From Crocodylus rhombifer (lineage: Eukaryota > Chordata > Crocodylia > Crocodylidae): a stretch of DNA of 64,000 nt. The DNA is taken from the NCBI GenBank assembly GCA_038503035.1, contig JAVSML010018942.1:1-64000 (forward strand), read 5' to 3'. This document shows, one piece after another, positions 10,600 to 23,173 of the stretch (within the stretch, counting starts at the first letter, position 1; each line of letters opens with the position of its first letter). The position numbers and the translations under genes are program-made. The notes under the pieces were generated by a model. It was not told the DNA's origin, searched no databases, and saw nothing but the letters and a program-made list of their open reading frames with translations.

Positions 10600-13380
10600 G
10601 TATATGTGTATGGGGGGCAGGGAGCAAATAGGAACTCATATCAGTCTTGTTTTACCAATATTGGTTTGTAAGCTATTTGGCAAACATGGGCTAAAATTTG
10701 AGGGAATTTGAACCAAAAAAGTAGAGTTTTGTACTTCTGCATACTTCAGATTTGTTGTGACTGGATGCATTAACTTCTCTGTCTTGGTTTCTCCATCTAC
10801 AAAAGGAGAATATTACAACACTTATTGTGCCTCACAGAAGCATTCTGAGGCATTTTTCACACAATACTTGCAAAATGTTTCGCAGTACATCAAAAGAAGG
10901 TGCTATAAAATGGAAAAGTACTTATTACATAGTTCATTGTTTAAAACGGGTTCTATAATGATTTTCCATTAATTCAACATTAAGTTTTTTCCAAAATTAT
11001 CTCCTCTTCGGGACTATCGGCATATGAATGGCTTTTCAGTTGTTCAGTTCCTGTGATTTTTCCTGAGATGTAAGTAGTTGAGAGAGGGACATTTGCTGCT
11101 TTGAATCTTGTTCAGACTAATCAATCAGGACAGAAAGTGAAGGCAGTTATTAAAATTCAAATGGCATTTCCACTTCCTGCAAAAATGTTTTTTATTATTA
11201 TGGCTAACTGTGTCAGCAGTCAGACTAGACATGGACTTGCTGCCAATTAATATAAAAATTCCTTTGCTGGTGTGGAGGATGGGCAGGAGGAGATTGTTTT
11301 ACTACTTTGATATTTCTTTCTCCAACCTTCACCTTGACTGAGGTATTTGATCTTTGAGTCAGTATGACTGGGATTTTATCATTATTTCACTGTGATCTAT
11401 CATATTTAATTAAAACTCAAAACAAAATCAGTTGAATTTGGTGCAAATATTAAACTGTGAAGTAGGATTATGCATTTTAGTAACACATTGGCACTGATAT
11501 AGTGAGACTGGAAAGATCAGGGAAAGTTTACTTTGGTCAGAGTGGCTACTTTCATGGGTGAGCAGTAGAACTAGCAGCAAGTTTGTTGCTGCGAGTGATG
11601 GAATTTAGAGGTGAAGGAACATCTTTGTATTATAACATCCATTCTCCTGCACCAACAAAGCATATTGAATCAATCCAGGTCCTTTGCTGTAGTTTTTAGG
11701 GGATTTTGTCTGTGATAATTTAAAATCTTTTGGGACCAGAAATTTTTTTTAAGGTAGCGCCCTGCTTATCTGTACTGTTTTGAGTTGTCTTGGCTTGTCC
11801 CACTGTAGAAATGAATGACTGTAGCTCTGCTATGACTATAATGCAGAGGTAGCCAACCATGATTTGTTGCATGTGGTTCCTGGGCATTTTAGAAGCATAT
11901 CCTGAAGAAAGAGAAGTAGCATGCAGATGACTGATTTGAGGCATGCGCATCTCAGACTCAGAAGTTATTTGCTTAGTGGCTCCCACAGCTAAACATCCTA
12001 TACTGTGTAGCAAGAAATGGCAGACTCAGCAGTGTGGATACTGGTTTTAATAGTACCTGCATGGGGAGACAGTCGAGTTCAAAAGAACTCTCTCACTTGT
12101 TATCCAAAAAGAAATCACACCATACTACATCATGTTGTGAATAGATACCACATACCAAACTTGCACCTAAAGATAAACATCTTGGAGAAGAACAGCTTCT
12201 TCTTATAAAGTATGTCTTTGATTAAAATACAACAAACCATGCATTTTACCATGGAGAACAATTTTGGCTGAAGGTATCTGCATGCTAATCAAGTTGCTTC
12301 CTTCCTAGGTTGTGCAGTCTTCCTGGAAGACTGAATTTGGGTGCAACTTTCCTCCTGCTTGCATAAGAACAGAATGTTAACAATGAATTTTAAAAAGGTC
12401 ATTGTATGGGCTAGGAGTGTAAATATGTAGCAGATCGTATTCAGAATGAAATACAGGGAAGTGCCCTTTTGGTTAAGATTAAGTTTAACATCAGTTTAAT
12501 ATCTGATCTATCCTGCATTTATAGAAGGACATGCTTAAGGAATCTATATATTTTTTTTGTCTTGGACTTCTGTGGTACCGTATGCTGATAAAAATTCACA
12601 ACCAATATTTTTGCAGGTATTTAGGGGCCTAACTGATTGGGTATTGGGCACTGAAAAAGCTTTAAAATGTTGCCTGTAAGTCCTCTGGCACTCACCAGTC
12701 CTTAAACAATTGGATGATAATGGAGGTTGCTAGCCCAGTGACCCTTGAAGATGGCTCTTTTATTTCTGTCCTGGTATTTTGTTTATGTACAAGCTTCATG
12801 GTTGGAACATTTTCATATTGTCAGTGTTTATCTTGTCCCTTGGATACAACTGTCTCTTTGTGTTCTATGAGTATGTTGCCATGTCAGAAGGAGGACTGAA
12901 CAGAGGCACTAACCGAATTACAGAAGAATAGCCAATTATGAAGGAAATTAGTGCATTAACTGGAAATATGGAAGGATTTCATATGTTACATGGAAATCAT
13001 GAGAGTAAACCAATCACATTCTCTGCTGTGAGTTTCTACCATGCAGCACCTTTACCATGCTGCATAAATATGTCCTTTAATGGAACTTTCAGTCTTACTG
13101 AAAGAGGCAGAGCCCCAGTGGAAAAGAAATGTACTTGAGTAATGGCAAACTTGAGATTTAGCCAAAATATGAATTCCCAATGTGGCAGGAAAGGGAATGG
13201 AAATGTATGAATGTTATAACCAAATGCAAAACATTTGTAATTCCCATCATGGAAGAGATTTTCTTTTATAATATCTGAAAATATAATTTTATTAAGCAAC
13301 TTCTTCCTATATTGAAATGTTACATGACAGCCTTTTTATCTACTTACTTCTGTCTGTTATATTTCAGTACTATAAATCAG
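10600..13380. other. Gene-free stretch downstream of the HGSNAT-family gene
   Basis: AT-rich sequence with only short, unsupported open frames. It may include the rest of the 3' UTR near the gap. A block near 11842-12010 begins CAGAGGTAGCCAACC, like a decayed hAT-type terminus, but no partner end was found. No exon, RNA gene or regulatory motif could be supported. Confidence 0.5.
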
Positions 13381-13384
13381 CAGC

Positions 13385-13770
13385 ATAGATCCCTCCTTAT
13401 ACAAAGGTGTGCACATACAGGGCTCCTATACATGTGCAGGGAGTCAGTGCCAACATGCTGGAATTCCAGCGTGTCAGCTGGAGCTTGGAAATTAATGCAC
13501 TCCTGCAGACTCTAGCATCATGTGTATTAGCATCCCCACACTGAAAAATGGCAGTGGGGAGGTTTGAACTAAAGCTCATTCGATGACCTTTAGTTCAAAG
13601 GGCCCCGTCACCATTTTTTAGCATGAGGGATGCTGTTGTACACGATGCTCAGATGCTTTTAATTAGTGCAGCTCACTAATTAAAGCCCCCCTCAACACCT
13701 CCAAGAGCATGTAAAAAAATGCCCATAGAGCCTAGTGTCAAGCCCTTAGTTCAGTGTATACATACAAGTC
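13385..13770. repeat. Hairpin-rich non-autonomous element (probable)
   Basis: This moderately GC-rich block contains at least two internal palindromes: AACTAAAG...CTTTAGTT around 13568-13596, and CTTTTAATTAGTG/CACTAATTAAAG around 13659-13685. The second has nearly perfect 12-base arms. The arrangement resembles family B (2.6 kb and 60.4 kb), though the sequences are not obviously the same. The ends are not defined. Confidence 0.5.
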
Positions 13771-13810
13771 CAAACCTACTCTGAATACTTGACTACCTAT
13801 GAGCATATTT

Positions 13811-15365
13811 ATAGTTTCATAGTTTCATAGTTTGTAGGGTCGGAAGGGACCTGAGCAGATCATCTAGTCTGACCCCTTGCCATGCCAGGAAAGAATACCG
13901 GGGTCAAATGACCTGAGCAAGATGTTCATCTAACCTCGTCTTAAACCCCCCCCAGGGTAGGAGCCTGCACCAATTCTCTTGGAAGTTGGTTCCAGAACCT
14001 AGCTGCCCTGACCGTGAAGTAGCGCCTCCTGATATCTAACCTAAACCTACCCTCTGCCAGCTTGTGACCGTTATTCCTGGTCACTCCTGGCGGTGCTCGG
14101 GGGAACAGTGACTCCCCCAATGCCTGCTGATCCCCCCTGACTAGTTTATAACAGGCCACAAGATCCCCCCTCGGCCTTCTCTTTTGGAGGCTGGACAGGT
14201 TCAGGTCCCGTAACCTCTCCTCATAGAGCCTGCCCTGTTGTCCCCTGATCATACGAGTGGCCCTCCTCTGGACCCTCTCCATGCTGTCGACATCCCTCTT
14301 GAAGTGTGGTGCCCAGAACTGGATGCAGTACTCCAGCTGTGGCCTGACCAGTGCCGCATAGAGGGGAAGGATCACCTCCTTGGACCTGCTCGAGATGCAT
14401 CTGCGGATGCATGACAAGGTGCGGTTGGCCTTCCTGACTGCCTCCCCACACTGCCGGTCCTTGTTCATCTTGGAGTCAATGATGACCCCAAGGTCCTTTT
14501 CCGCCTCCGTGCTGACAAGAGGGGAGTTCCCTAACCTGTAGGTATGGTGCCGGTTGTTCCTCCCGAGGTGCATCACCTTGCACTTGTCTGTGTTGAAACC
14601 CATCCTATTCTCGTCAGCCCACCCTTGTAATCTGTCTTAGGTCTGATTGTAGCCTGTTGCATCTTTCCAGTGTGCCCACGTCCCCCCACATCTTAGTGTC
14701 ATCAGCAAATTTGAACAGGGTGTTTTTTACCCCCTCGTCCAAATCGCTGATAAAGATGTTGAACAGTGCGGGCCCGAGGACCGAGCCCTGGGGGACCCCA
14801 CTGCCCACCTCCTTCCAGGTTGAGAAGGACACATCCACTACCACCCTCTGGGTGTGGCCCCCCAGCCAGTTGGCGACCCATTTGACTGTGTGGGTGTCTA
14901 CACCACAGCTCCCCAGTTTCTTAATCAGAACGGGGTGAGAGACAGTGTCAAAAGCCTTCCGGAAGTCCAGGAAGACTATATCCACTGCTACCCCTGCATC
15001 TAATGATCTGGTGATCTGATTGTAAAAGGCCACCAGGTTGCCACTGATGAACCCATGTTGGTTGCCCCTAAGCATGCAGTCCCCTGCTGGCCCCTCCTGG
15101 ATGTGTGCCAGCATAATTTTCTCAAACAGCTTGCCTAGGATCGAGGTAAGACTAACTGGCCTATAGTTTCCCGGGTCCTCCTTCCTGCCTTTTTTGAAGA
15201 TGGGAACCACGTTGACCCTCTCCCAGTCCTCCGGTACCTCACCAGAGCACCACGAGTGCTCGTAAAGCCGTGCCAGGGGTCTTGCAATGACCTCGGCCAG
15301 TTCCTTTAGAACTCTAGGGTGGAGATCATCCGGACTGGCTGACTTGAATATGTCCAACCCCTCCA
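13811..15365 (-). mobile_element. CR1 LINE, 5'-truncated, ORF2 with well-preserved reverse transcriptase
   Basis: Read on the minus strand, this is the 3' part of a CR1-clade non-LTR retrotransposon. The upstream frame (15357-14614) holds the reverse transcriptase: NYRPVSLTS, the FLDFRKAFDTVSH block with the first catalytic aspartate, SGVPQGSVLGP, and KFADDTKMW with the paired catalytic aspartates. The second frame (14603-13941) holds the thumb and C-terminal part, with GFNTDKCKVMHLG, LYAALVRPQLEYC and RVQRRATRMIRG. A small indel near 14628-14640 separates the frames, so the element is not intact. The 3' end is the typical CR1 tail, with TTTCATAG-type octamer repeats at 13811-13836. The endonuclease and ORF1 are missing through 5' truncation. 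It is the best-preserved CR1 in the window, and so perhaps the youngest. Confidence 0.93.
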
Positions 15366-17204
15366 GATTTAATCATGTGAAATTTAATTATGTGAAATCA
15401 AAATGATGTATTGGAGATGTGTGCAGATGTATAAAGTTAAGGCCAACATTATGTACATTAATGAACATGAGCTTTACTGGGAGTTGATCGTACACACCCT
15501 GAATACTTAAGAAAAAATCAAAATCCTCAAGAAACAATGTAAAAATGTAGGTTTCGAAGTTCTCCCTTCTGCCTACTGTTAACATCACACACATGCATCA
15601 AGGAGCAGACAGTGTATCACCTTGAGAAACATAACATTCTTAGTACAAAAATTTTAAAAACACTTTTGCTGTGAGCATTATTGCTGGTTTGATCACATAA
15701 AACACTGGGAGGATGTCATGCAGAAAGAGCTTCATCAATCTAGATATGCTGGTGTATCTGCTTGAATATCCTATATATTCCTGTTTCTTTACTTACCTCA
15801 TTTGATCTGCTTTGTTTATTTCCCGAGGCCTTTGCTATGTCATATCTGAAATAATTTTGCGATACATTGGGGTATGGCCATGTTTTCTGGGTTGTGCTTA
15901 TGACATGTTATCAGCATTTAAAGTCTAGGTATTATCATAGTTTACTTTCAGTTAAGAAATCTTTGCTGGCCCACTTCTGGCTTTTACTGGAGCAGAGTTT
16001 GCTGCTCTTCTTTTCATTTGTATCGTAATTTGTGATGGTTACACAGAGATGAAAGGGACAACTTGGTCTTATTATGAAAATGGCCATTAACTTGTCCCTT
16101 TGGTAGAGGCCAGTAGTGTATCAGGATACCTAGGGTCAGCAGTTGGTTGGGAGAGCCCATGTTCTTAAAACCGAGCCCTGGTATGTTGACGAGTACCACG
16201 CATACCCAGAACATCCCAGTGATACTTCTGCAGAGTGAAGACTCATGGGAGCACTCTGATTTTAGTCATATCCAGTTTTCTTGACTTTGTAGAGTACATA
16301 ATGTTTACAGATGGGGCCAGTTCTCTGAAGGTGTTGTTATACGATATGGAATGCTGACATTACCGATGTTCCCTTAACAGAAGGCAATATGTGGGTGTGA
16401 AATGGGCTTAGAGCTCATAAGCTTAGTACAAACATTGTGCTCTTTCTGCAGGTTAATCAGGTCTTTAATAAAAGACCATGGAAATGTCAGTGACTATGAA
16501 CAAATAAACCAGATTTGTAACTGAATGTTCGTTCAGACAAAGAAATAAAAAGCCCACCTTTTTATTAATGCCCTTCACGCACAGAGAAAATGGCTGTGAA
16601 TGATAATTTGGAAATATGTATTCTTAAAAAATATGTAAAATATTAAATGTGATCTGTACTCATATGCATGAACATGTAAATTACACATGTATCCTATGGC
16701 TATGATCTCATGCAAAGGCTCATAGACCCATGTTATACTTTGTATATTGAATTTTTATTTGGTAGGTAGATAAATGGGCGAATCAGGTCATTGACCCCGA
16801 AGAAAAAACAAAAGAACTGTAAATCTGACTAATTTATCAATAAGAAAGGTTAGGAAAAAGTTTTCTTTCTGCTCATTTTTGGCACAATACAGACAAAATA
16901 AATAATGAAATATTTTATTGGACAGTAATATAGGAATGTTTTTAAGCCAATATTTATTGCACATACTGAGGAAGCAGCTGCCTATGAAAAGGGAATTATC
17001 ATTATCCCTTTCTGGGTAGGATTTGTAGGCTGAGAATGAAAGACATGTAGTAATTAATACTATGCATTAAATGTTCTCAGTATCATTGTTTTAACCCCAA
17101 ATGACTCTCGCTCCATTATCTCTCTTTGTAAGTATTGTCTATGGACAAGTCTTGTATATGATAATACTCCAGAAGAAGCAGAGTAATTCATTGCTATGAT
17201 TGTT
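15366..17204. other. Gene-free stretch
   Basis: AT-rich sequence between the CR1 and the family C repeat. Open frames are short and unsupported, and no exon with good splice sites and a recognisable protein family was found. Confidence 0.5.
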
Positions 17205-17214
17205 TTTTTTCCTT

Positions 17215-17325
17215 CAGACCTGATAAAGAATGCTTTTGAATTCAAAAGCTTGTCTAACTTTATCACAACTATGACGTTGGTCCATTAAAAGATATCACCT
17301 CCAAAAAATCTTTGTCTCTCACAAT
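17215..17325 (+). repeat. Dispersed repeat family C, copy 2
   Basis: This contains CAGACCTGATAAAGAATGC, then AAAAGCTTGTCTAACTTTAT, then GGTCCATTAAAAGATATCACC, in the same order as the copy at 3364-3480. A T run precedes it. It is probably a retroposon 3' tail. Confidence 0.65.
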
Positions 17326-17528
17326 ACTCCAGAAATATTTCTAAATAAAACATATCCAGTACTTACTTTCATTTTATTATTTTGTTTTTTCTAAAATACT
17401 TTAGTCAATAAGCCCTGATTTGTACATCTACAAAATAAATAAGGACTGAGTTACTACTGCACAAAAAATATGACAAGAGGGTCATTGTGGACATCTTCAT
17501 TTCAGTCAGGTAGAACAGCATGTTTTTT

Positions 17529-17669
17529 AATAAGGTGTACAAAGACAGGTCATGTTTCGTACTAAAGCAAGAGAAAATGGAGGAGTTTGGGTATCCACCT
17601 AATAAGGTGTACAAAGACATGTCATGTTTCCTACTAAAGCAAGAGAACATGGAGGAATGTGGGTATTCT
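17529..17669. repeat. Tandem duplication, 72-bp unit x 2
   Basis: Two adjacent units start AATAAGGTGTACAAAGACA at 17529 and 17601. They differ at only a few positions, for example in the GGTCATG/TGTCATG and TTTCGTAC/TTTCCTAC words. High similarity and a clean junction suggest a fairly recent local duplication or a two-unit minisatellite. Confidence 0.9.
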
Positions 17670-17850
17670 GCACCAAAATGGTGAAGCCAGACTGTGACCT
17701 GCCTGCCTCTACTTCTGTTGTTTAAATGGTGTGAAGGTGAATGAAAGAAAATAGCCCTCCTAAAATAGGGGGTTCCTGTTCTTTCCTGTACACAATGTTC
17801 TAAGCCTTTGAAAACTCAAGCATGTTGTAATGCTGCCTTGTGGACTCAGG

Positions 17851-18665
17851 GGCTAGGGACAGACATTACACACAAACTGCTTTAAGTGATCAGAAACTGG
17901 TTTAAACCTGCAACAAAACAGATGTTCAGTGCACATAAACCGGTTTGAAAATGGCTGAAACTGGTCTGAGATAAACCTGGTTAAATGTAGTATCAGACTT
18001 AACTGATTTGGCTCAGATCCTTTGCTGGTTTAAATTAAATCGGACTCCCCCAGCATCCCGGCATGCTCTCTGAGATAGGTGGGCCTCTCTGTTCCACAGC
18101 AGGGCTGGTCCCTCCCCTCCCCTCTGCTGCAGCTCTGGCAGCGGTTTGTAGGCACAGCGGCATCTGCCTGGTTTCCTCCTGCTTTCCCTCTCTCTTCCCC
18201 ACTCCTTGCTAAGCAGGGATCCCCCATCCCTTCTGCTTTACACAGACACATCCCAGCATTAGCTAGCAGACCACATGCTGGCTATGGTCCGTGCTGTGGT
18301 AACGTTCCTCCATTCCTTCTTTGTTTAAGAACAGTTTGAACTAATGAAAAAGAGGCTGTTTGTTTTCTGATGGAGTGATACATGCTGATAACAGAGCTGA
18401 TAAATGCTCTGTTATCATTCAAGAAGGGTGGGAACCCCTCCTAATTCTGCTCTGGCCTGGCCACACACCCCTCAGCTCAGGCCTATGCAAGGAAAGGGAG
18501 AACTTCTCTAGTGCCCCCTGGCTTCTAGCCTGAGCCAATGAAGGCATGTGCCTGAATTTTTGGGATGTCTGTGCAGCTACAAAGTGATTTAACCTAGCCA
18601 GGTTAAACTATCCTGCCATGACTGAATCAACTCAGGCTTATGATTTTTGAATGTCTGTCCCTAGC
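17851..18665 (+). mobile_element. Family A terminal-inverted-repeat element, copy 1 (full length)
   Basis: The ends are perfect inverted repeats: GGCTAGGGACAGACATT at 17851 and AATGTCTGTCCCTAGCC at 18665. Behind the left end lies a region of repeated AAACTGGTTTAAAC-like words; the centre is GC-rich. Other copies are at 22404-23173 and 41057-41848 (same orientation) and 31114-33127 (inverted and interrupted). A partial copy starts near 61353. No transposase code is present, so it depended on another element's enzyme. No clear 8-bp target duplication is visible, so the superfamily is open; hAT and TA-inserting types are both possible. Confidence 0.87.
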
Positions 18666-21600
18666 CGGGAGTTCAGAGGCAGGAGAAAATAGGCTTGAAA
18701 AACATGAAGTCCTACAAGGCCAAATTCAAAACTTTTTAAAGTCAGCATAACAGGAGTTCATAAATTATTCTGGTAACCAGCAGCTGATGGCACAGCTGCC
18801 ACAAGTGGCACAGATTGAGGAGGGGACAGACAGTACAGGGACAGATAGTGCCAGAAAAAGGAAGAAGAGCATTAGATCAGGCAGGGAGCAGGAGATTGGG
18901 CCAGGGCCAGGGATCTGAGTGCCATGTGGGGATGGTCCAGTGTTAATTTGTGGCATGCCTCCCAAAAAGGTTGTTCCTTACTAATCTAACATACAGAGAC
19001 TTCTATAGGATGTTGAATCCATTTTTGTCTATTAAGTGTTTAATGTTACAATTGGATAAATATATTTTCAGTTTATTTGTGACTACAATTACAGGTAAGC
19101 AGAATTTTTGAGTACATGATTTTTATTCTGGTAGCATTTTACATATATACCAACACAGGGTAGATTTCTTAAAAACAAACAAACAACTCATTTACTCATT
19201 GCCACCTAACTCTATTCAGAGAAGATTAAGAAGAAATTGGAAAAAAATTCACCAGACATCTGAGCTCTGTCTTGGTTATCACACCCATTATGAATATCAC
19301 AAACAACTGCATTAGTGCTGGTGCAGCATCAAGAGCCATAAGTATCAAGGCCATGTAAACAAGGCCAAGCTGAAGGAGGTAAAGCTCTGAATGTACAAGC
19401 TACCAAGGCCCCAAAGAGATTCATCCTGGGTACAGATCTCTGTCCTCACAGAGCAGACTGTAGAATCAATAAAGAGAAGAAATGTTAATGTGCGGGTAAT
19501 CAAGATAAACACAAGCAGAATGCTTAATAAAGCTTGTTGAAGCCATCTGTGAACAATTCCTTGGCCAAATGCCTTATCCTACATTCTGTTATTTTTACTA
19601 GAAGGATAAAAGGGAATATGTATTTACAATATGTATTAATTCTATTGTTAAAGTGATAATGTGACATTCACGATCTTTTCTCCCCATTTTTAAACAACTA
19701 TGCAGTGTATGATCTGTTGTTGGCCCATTCATTCAGATCATGTCCAATGTGGTAAAGAATAAAAAATACTGGTATCTGACAGTTCTTCACTCTTTTACCA
19801 CTCTAAAATCTAAGCCCATCTCCCATTGGGTAACTGCCCAATCACAAATATCTTTATTACATTTGTCACTAATTGACACTTGCTTTTCTTAACTGAATGA
19901 GCATTAAGATGAAGCTAATTTTTCCTCCTCCCTTCTCAAAGTTTAAGTAAGGAACACTGGCAAAGAACCTTGCCTTAGCACTCCTGTACATGATTCATGG
20001 ATTAGCAGCAGAGTTGAGTTTCCCCATATGCCAACATATAGCATCCTTTCACCAGAAATAAAAAACAATCATTAGGTCACCCAATTCTATCAAGTCCTCT
20101 GCTTTCTTGATTCCCCTCAAAGGCACTGTCCCCAAAGTAGCTTATGAGCAGCTCCAGTTTGATTGCTACTGCATGAGAGGCAGATTACTACTTTAATTAC
20201 TGAAAATAGAGGATCGTGGGATGATGATGTCACCATTTTTAAGACTCAGCATGTCTAAGAGCACTGGCAGGAAGGGGGCAGTTAGAATGATGATTTATGT
20301 ATCTTGGCCTAAATTCAGATAAAAACCACTTCAAAAATATTAATGATTTGAGGTCATTTTCCATTATGCAGGATATCTGTTCACTGAAATTTCTTACAGG
20401 TTATTAGAGAAAATCAAAGGACATGGGATATCCTGTAAATCTAGCAATGAGTGTGCAGAAGGAAGAAACAAAGGGTGCAAGTTAGAGATTTGTATTCTGT
20501 TATTTGTGGTTAACAAAGATAGTTCATAAGCATCTCAAATCAAGACCTCTGACCTGTCAGAATTGCTGGATAGGGAAGTGCTTCCGTTGTCTGAATAAAA
20601 AATTGCCTAAAAAGTAGAGCAAAATAACATGAAGCAGCCCATCCTATGCCTTTTATCTGACACTGTGGGGTAGACAGATCATTTTAATGGGACAGGATTG
20701 AAATAACTTTGTGGCCATGTTTTCTGCTATCAATCAATGGTTTTAATTAGTTACATGATTGACTAATAAAAATCCCCACTGGCTAATTGATTTTTTTTTT
20801 ATCTGGCTAACACCAGTTTTATGAGGCAATTTTTCACTTGAACTGAATATTTTATTATCAAAGTGCACTTTTTTGTCATTTTTTTAAGAAAAAGAGTATG
20901 GTGGGGGGAAAGGAAATATAGATATTAGCCATGCTGATGTCAGGAGGAAAGATTGCAATGCTTAAAGAGACCAGAAGTGAGTATAAACATGATGGTGATC
21001 ATTCAATTAAGTAATGTATAGGACAAATGAATTTACTTGGGAATATTACTGTCATCTACTGCAAATAGAGGGTTTATGGTTTGTTTGGAATTTTTTAGTG
21101 CAAGTATCACAATCCCGTTATATTTTGGGGCTTTATGGGGTGTCATGAAAGCTTTCTTGTATTTTGTTATATTGCTATGGCTTGTGTGGGCTCAAGCAGA
21201 AGGAGACATTATTTAGTTAGGCACCCAAGGCATTGTCTGCCTGTAATGGGGAAATCAGCTTTTCTATAGTAAAGACATATGAGAAATGACCCATCAGGCC
21301 AGAGAAATACCAGGGGCCTGAGGGAGACAGAGACAGAAAGAAATTTCTGAAGGACTCATTTTTTCCTTGAGACAAGTAGCAGGACAGCTGGGAGATACTT
21401 GGGACTCTGGGCACCCCCCGATGGACAAGTCTGTGACAGTAAGAATCATGAGTTAACATTACACATGGTCATCCCATGCCTGTTGAATGTAATGAATTTT
21501 TATACCCCAAATCAGCATTTAAGTACCTGCTACAGTTTTTGAATGATAGATCCAAAACCACTGATTAGGAAGACTTCTTTTAGAACATGCCCATGATGAG

Positions 21601-22403
21601 CAGAAAGGAGAGTAAGCTTTAAAGTAACTATTTGAATTGGAAAAAAATAATTTAAGAACATCCTTTTAGTTATAGAACTCCTGAATAGCACATATAGGTA
21701 TACCTGTATATCCAGTCGCTTTCATTTTGAATAAGCAAAACATTTAACCTTGTGCTAACTAAGGCCTGGACCCAATTTCCACTAAAGACAATAGCAATGC
21801 CAACATAACTTTAAGTGGGACTTGGCTTTGGTTCTGTGGCAGGCCCTTTAAGGAAGACAGACAACCCTAGAGTAGGAGCCCAAGTGGGAGATAAAAGCCC
21901 AAAGGGAGAAAGTGTGAGGAACTCAAGCTGTGAAGGAGCATTGGTGGCCCAGAAGTAGTCTGGAACTCAGAAGGTCTCACTATTAAGAAGGGGCCAGAGC
22001 TGCAGAAGCCTCTCCTGACACCTGGAGAAAGATTAAATTTTAGTTTAGTCATTTGTTTGGGGCAAGGGCTCTTGTTTGTTATTAAGAGCTGAGTCGTTCC
22101 CAGAGGAGCAAAGCCAGCCTGCAAGGCAGCAAGCACACCAACCCACTTGCAAGTCTCCATTACAGAAATAAATGATATTACTGACTAAAATCATAGGATT
22201 TTGATTATCCATACAGTAATGTCACTATATGTGAATTCTGACTGTCATACTCATCTTTGTGGAGGTGTATAACCTATCATACACACAATAACAAACTTCA
22301 TGGAGACAATAGAAGAGGAACAGCCATCCCACACAGACCACCCAAGTTGCCAGTCCTACACAAGTGGATCCAGCTCTACTAATGAGAAGGCCAGAAACAT
22401 GTT
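18666..22403. other. Gene-free stretch between two family A copies
   Basis: No gene recognised. A segment at about 21817-22160, rich in purine words and followed by a long decayed frame on the minus strand, looks repeat-like and perhaps retroviral, but nothing in it can be named. The rest is AT-rich unique-looking sequence. Confidence 0.45.
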
Positions 22404-23173
22404 CTAGGGACAGAAATTACACATAAACTGGTTTAAGTTATCAGAAACTGGTTTAAATCTGTAATAGAACAGAAGTTTAGTATACATAACTCAGTTAGTC
22501 AAAATGGCTGAAACTGGTTTAAGACAAACCTAGTTGAATGTAATATCAGACTTAGCTGATTTGGGTCAAACCAGTTTATGAAGCTTCCGTCCCAGACCCC
22601 TTCCTGGTTCAAGTTAAATCATGGTCCCCCAGCATCCTGATGTTTTCCAGCCCTGGGCTGGGCTTTGCTGTCTGCTGCAGCAGAGAAGGTGGGTGGGGGG
22701 AGGGAGGCCAGGCCCCCCAGCAAAACCGGGTTAGGGTCTGGGGCCAGGGAGGGGGGAGTTAAACTTCCCTTCCCCTGAGTACAGAGCAGAGCAGAGCTGC
22801 CCTGCCCTGCTAAAAACTTACTTCTGGCTACAACTGTGGGCTACAAATTCCACAGGCACCTGGAAACAGGAAGAGGAAATGATGAGCAACCCTGCAGAGT
22901 CCTGCTGCTGTGATTGTGGACTGAAAATCCCAGAGACCTCAGGGGCAGCAGGAAGAAGAAGTAGACACACAACCCAGGCTGGCTACATGCCAGAGAGCTG
23001 TGCTTTAGTGCCCCCTGGCTTCTGGCTTGAGCCACTCCAGGTATGTGGCTGCATTGCCTGTATCAAAAGTGAATGCCTTTCCAGTTATTTCTCAGTTCAA
23101 TCTCCGCAGCTTAGACTAACCTACAAGACTGAATCCATTCAGCCTCAGGCCTTTTGACTGTCTGTACTTAGCC
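22404..23173 (+). mobile_element. Family A element, copy 2
   Basis: It begins CTAGGGACAGAAATTACAC and ends CTGTCTGTACTTAGCC, so its inverted repeats are decayed compared with copy 1. The block order is the same: AAACTGGTTTAAA words, GATTTGGGTCAAACC, a GC-rich centre with CCCCCAGCATCC, and a tail with CAGCCTCAGGC. The interior open frames on both strands are fortuitous. Confidence 0.85.

Noticed and set aside
10160..10639. Open frame of 159 codons through the assembly gap
   Set aside because: It is nearly all undetermined bases.
21867..22160. Minus-strand 97-codon frame, perhaps retroviral
   Set aside because: Only a general impression of repeat-like sequence; no retroviral motif could be pointed to.
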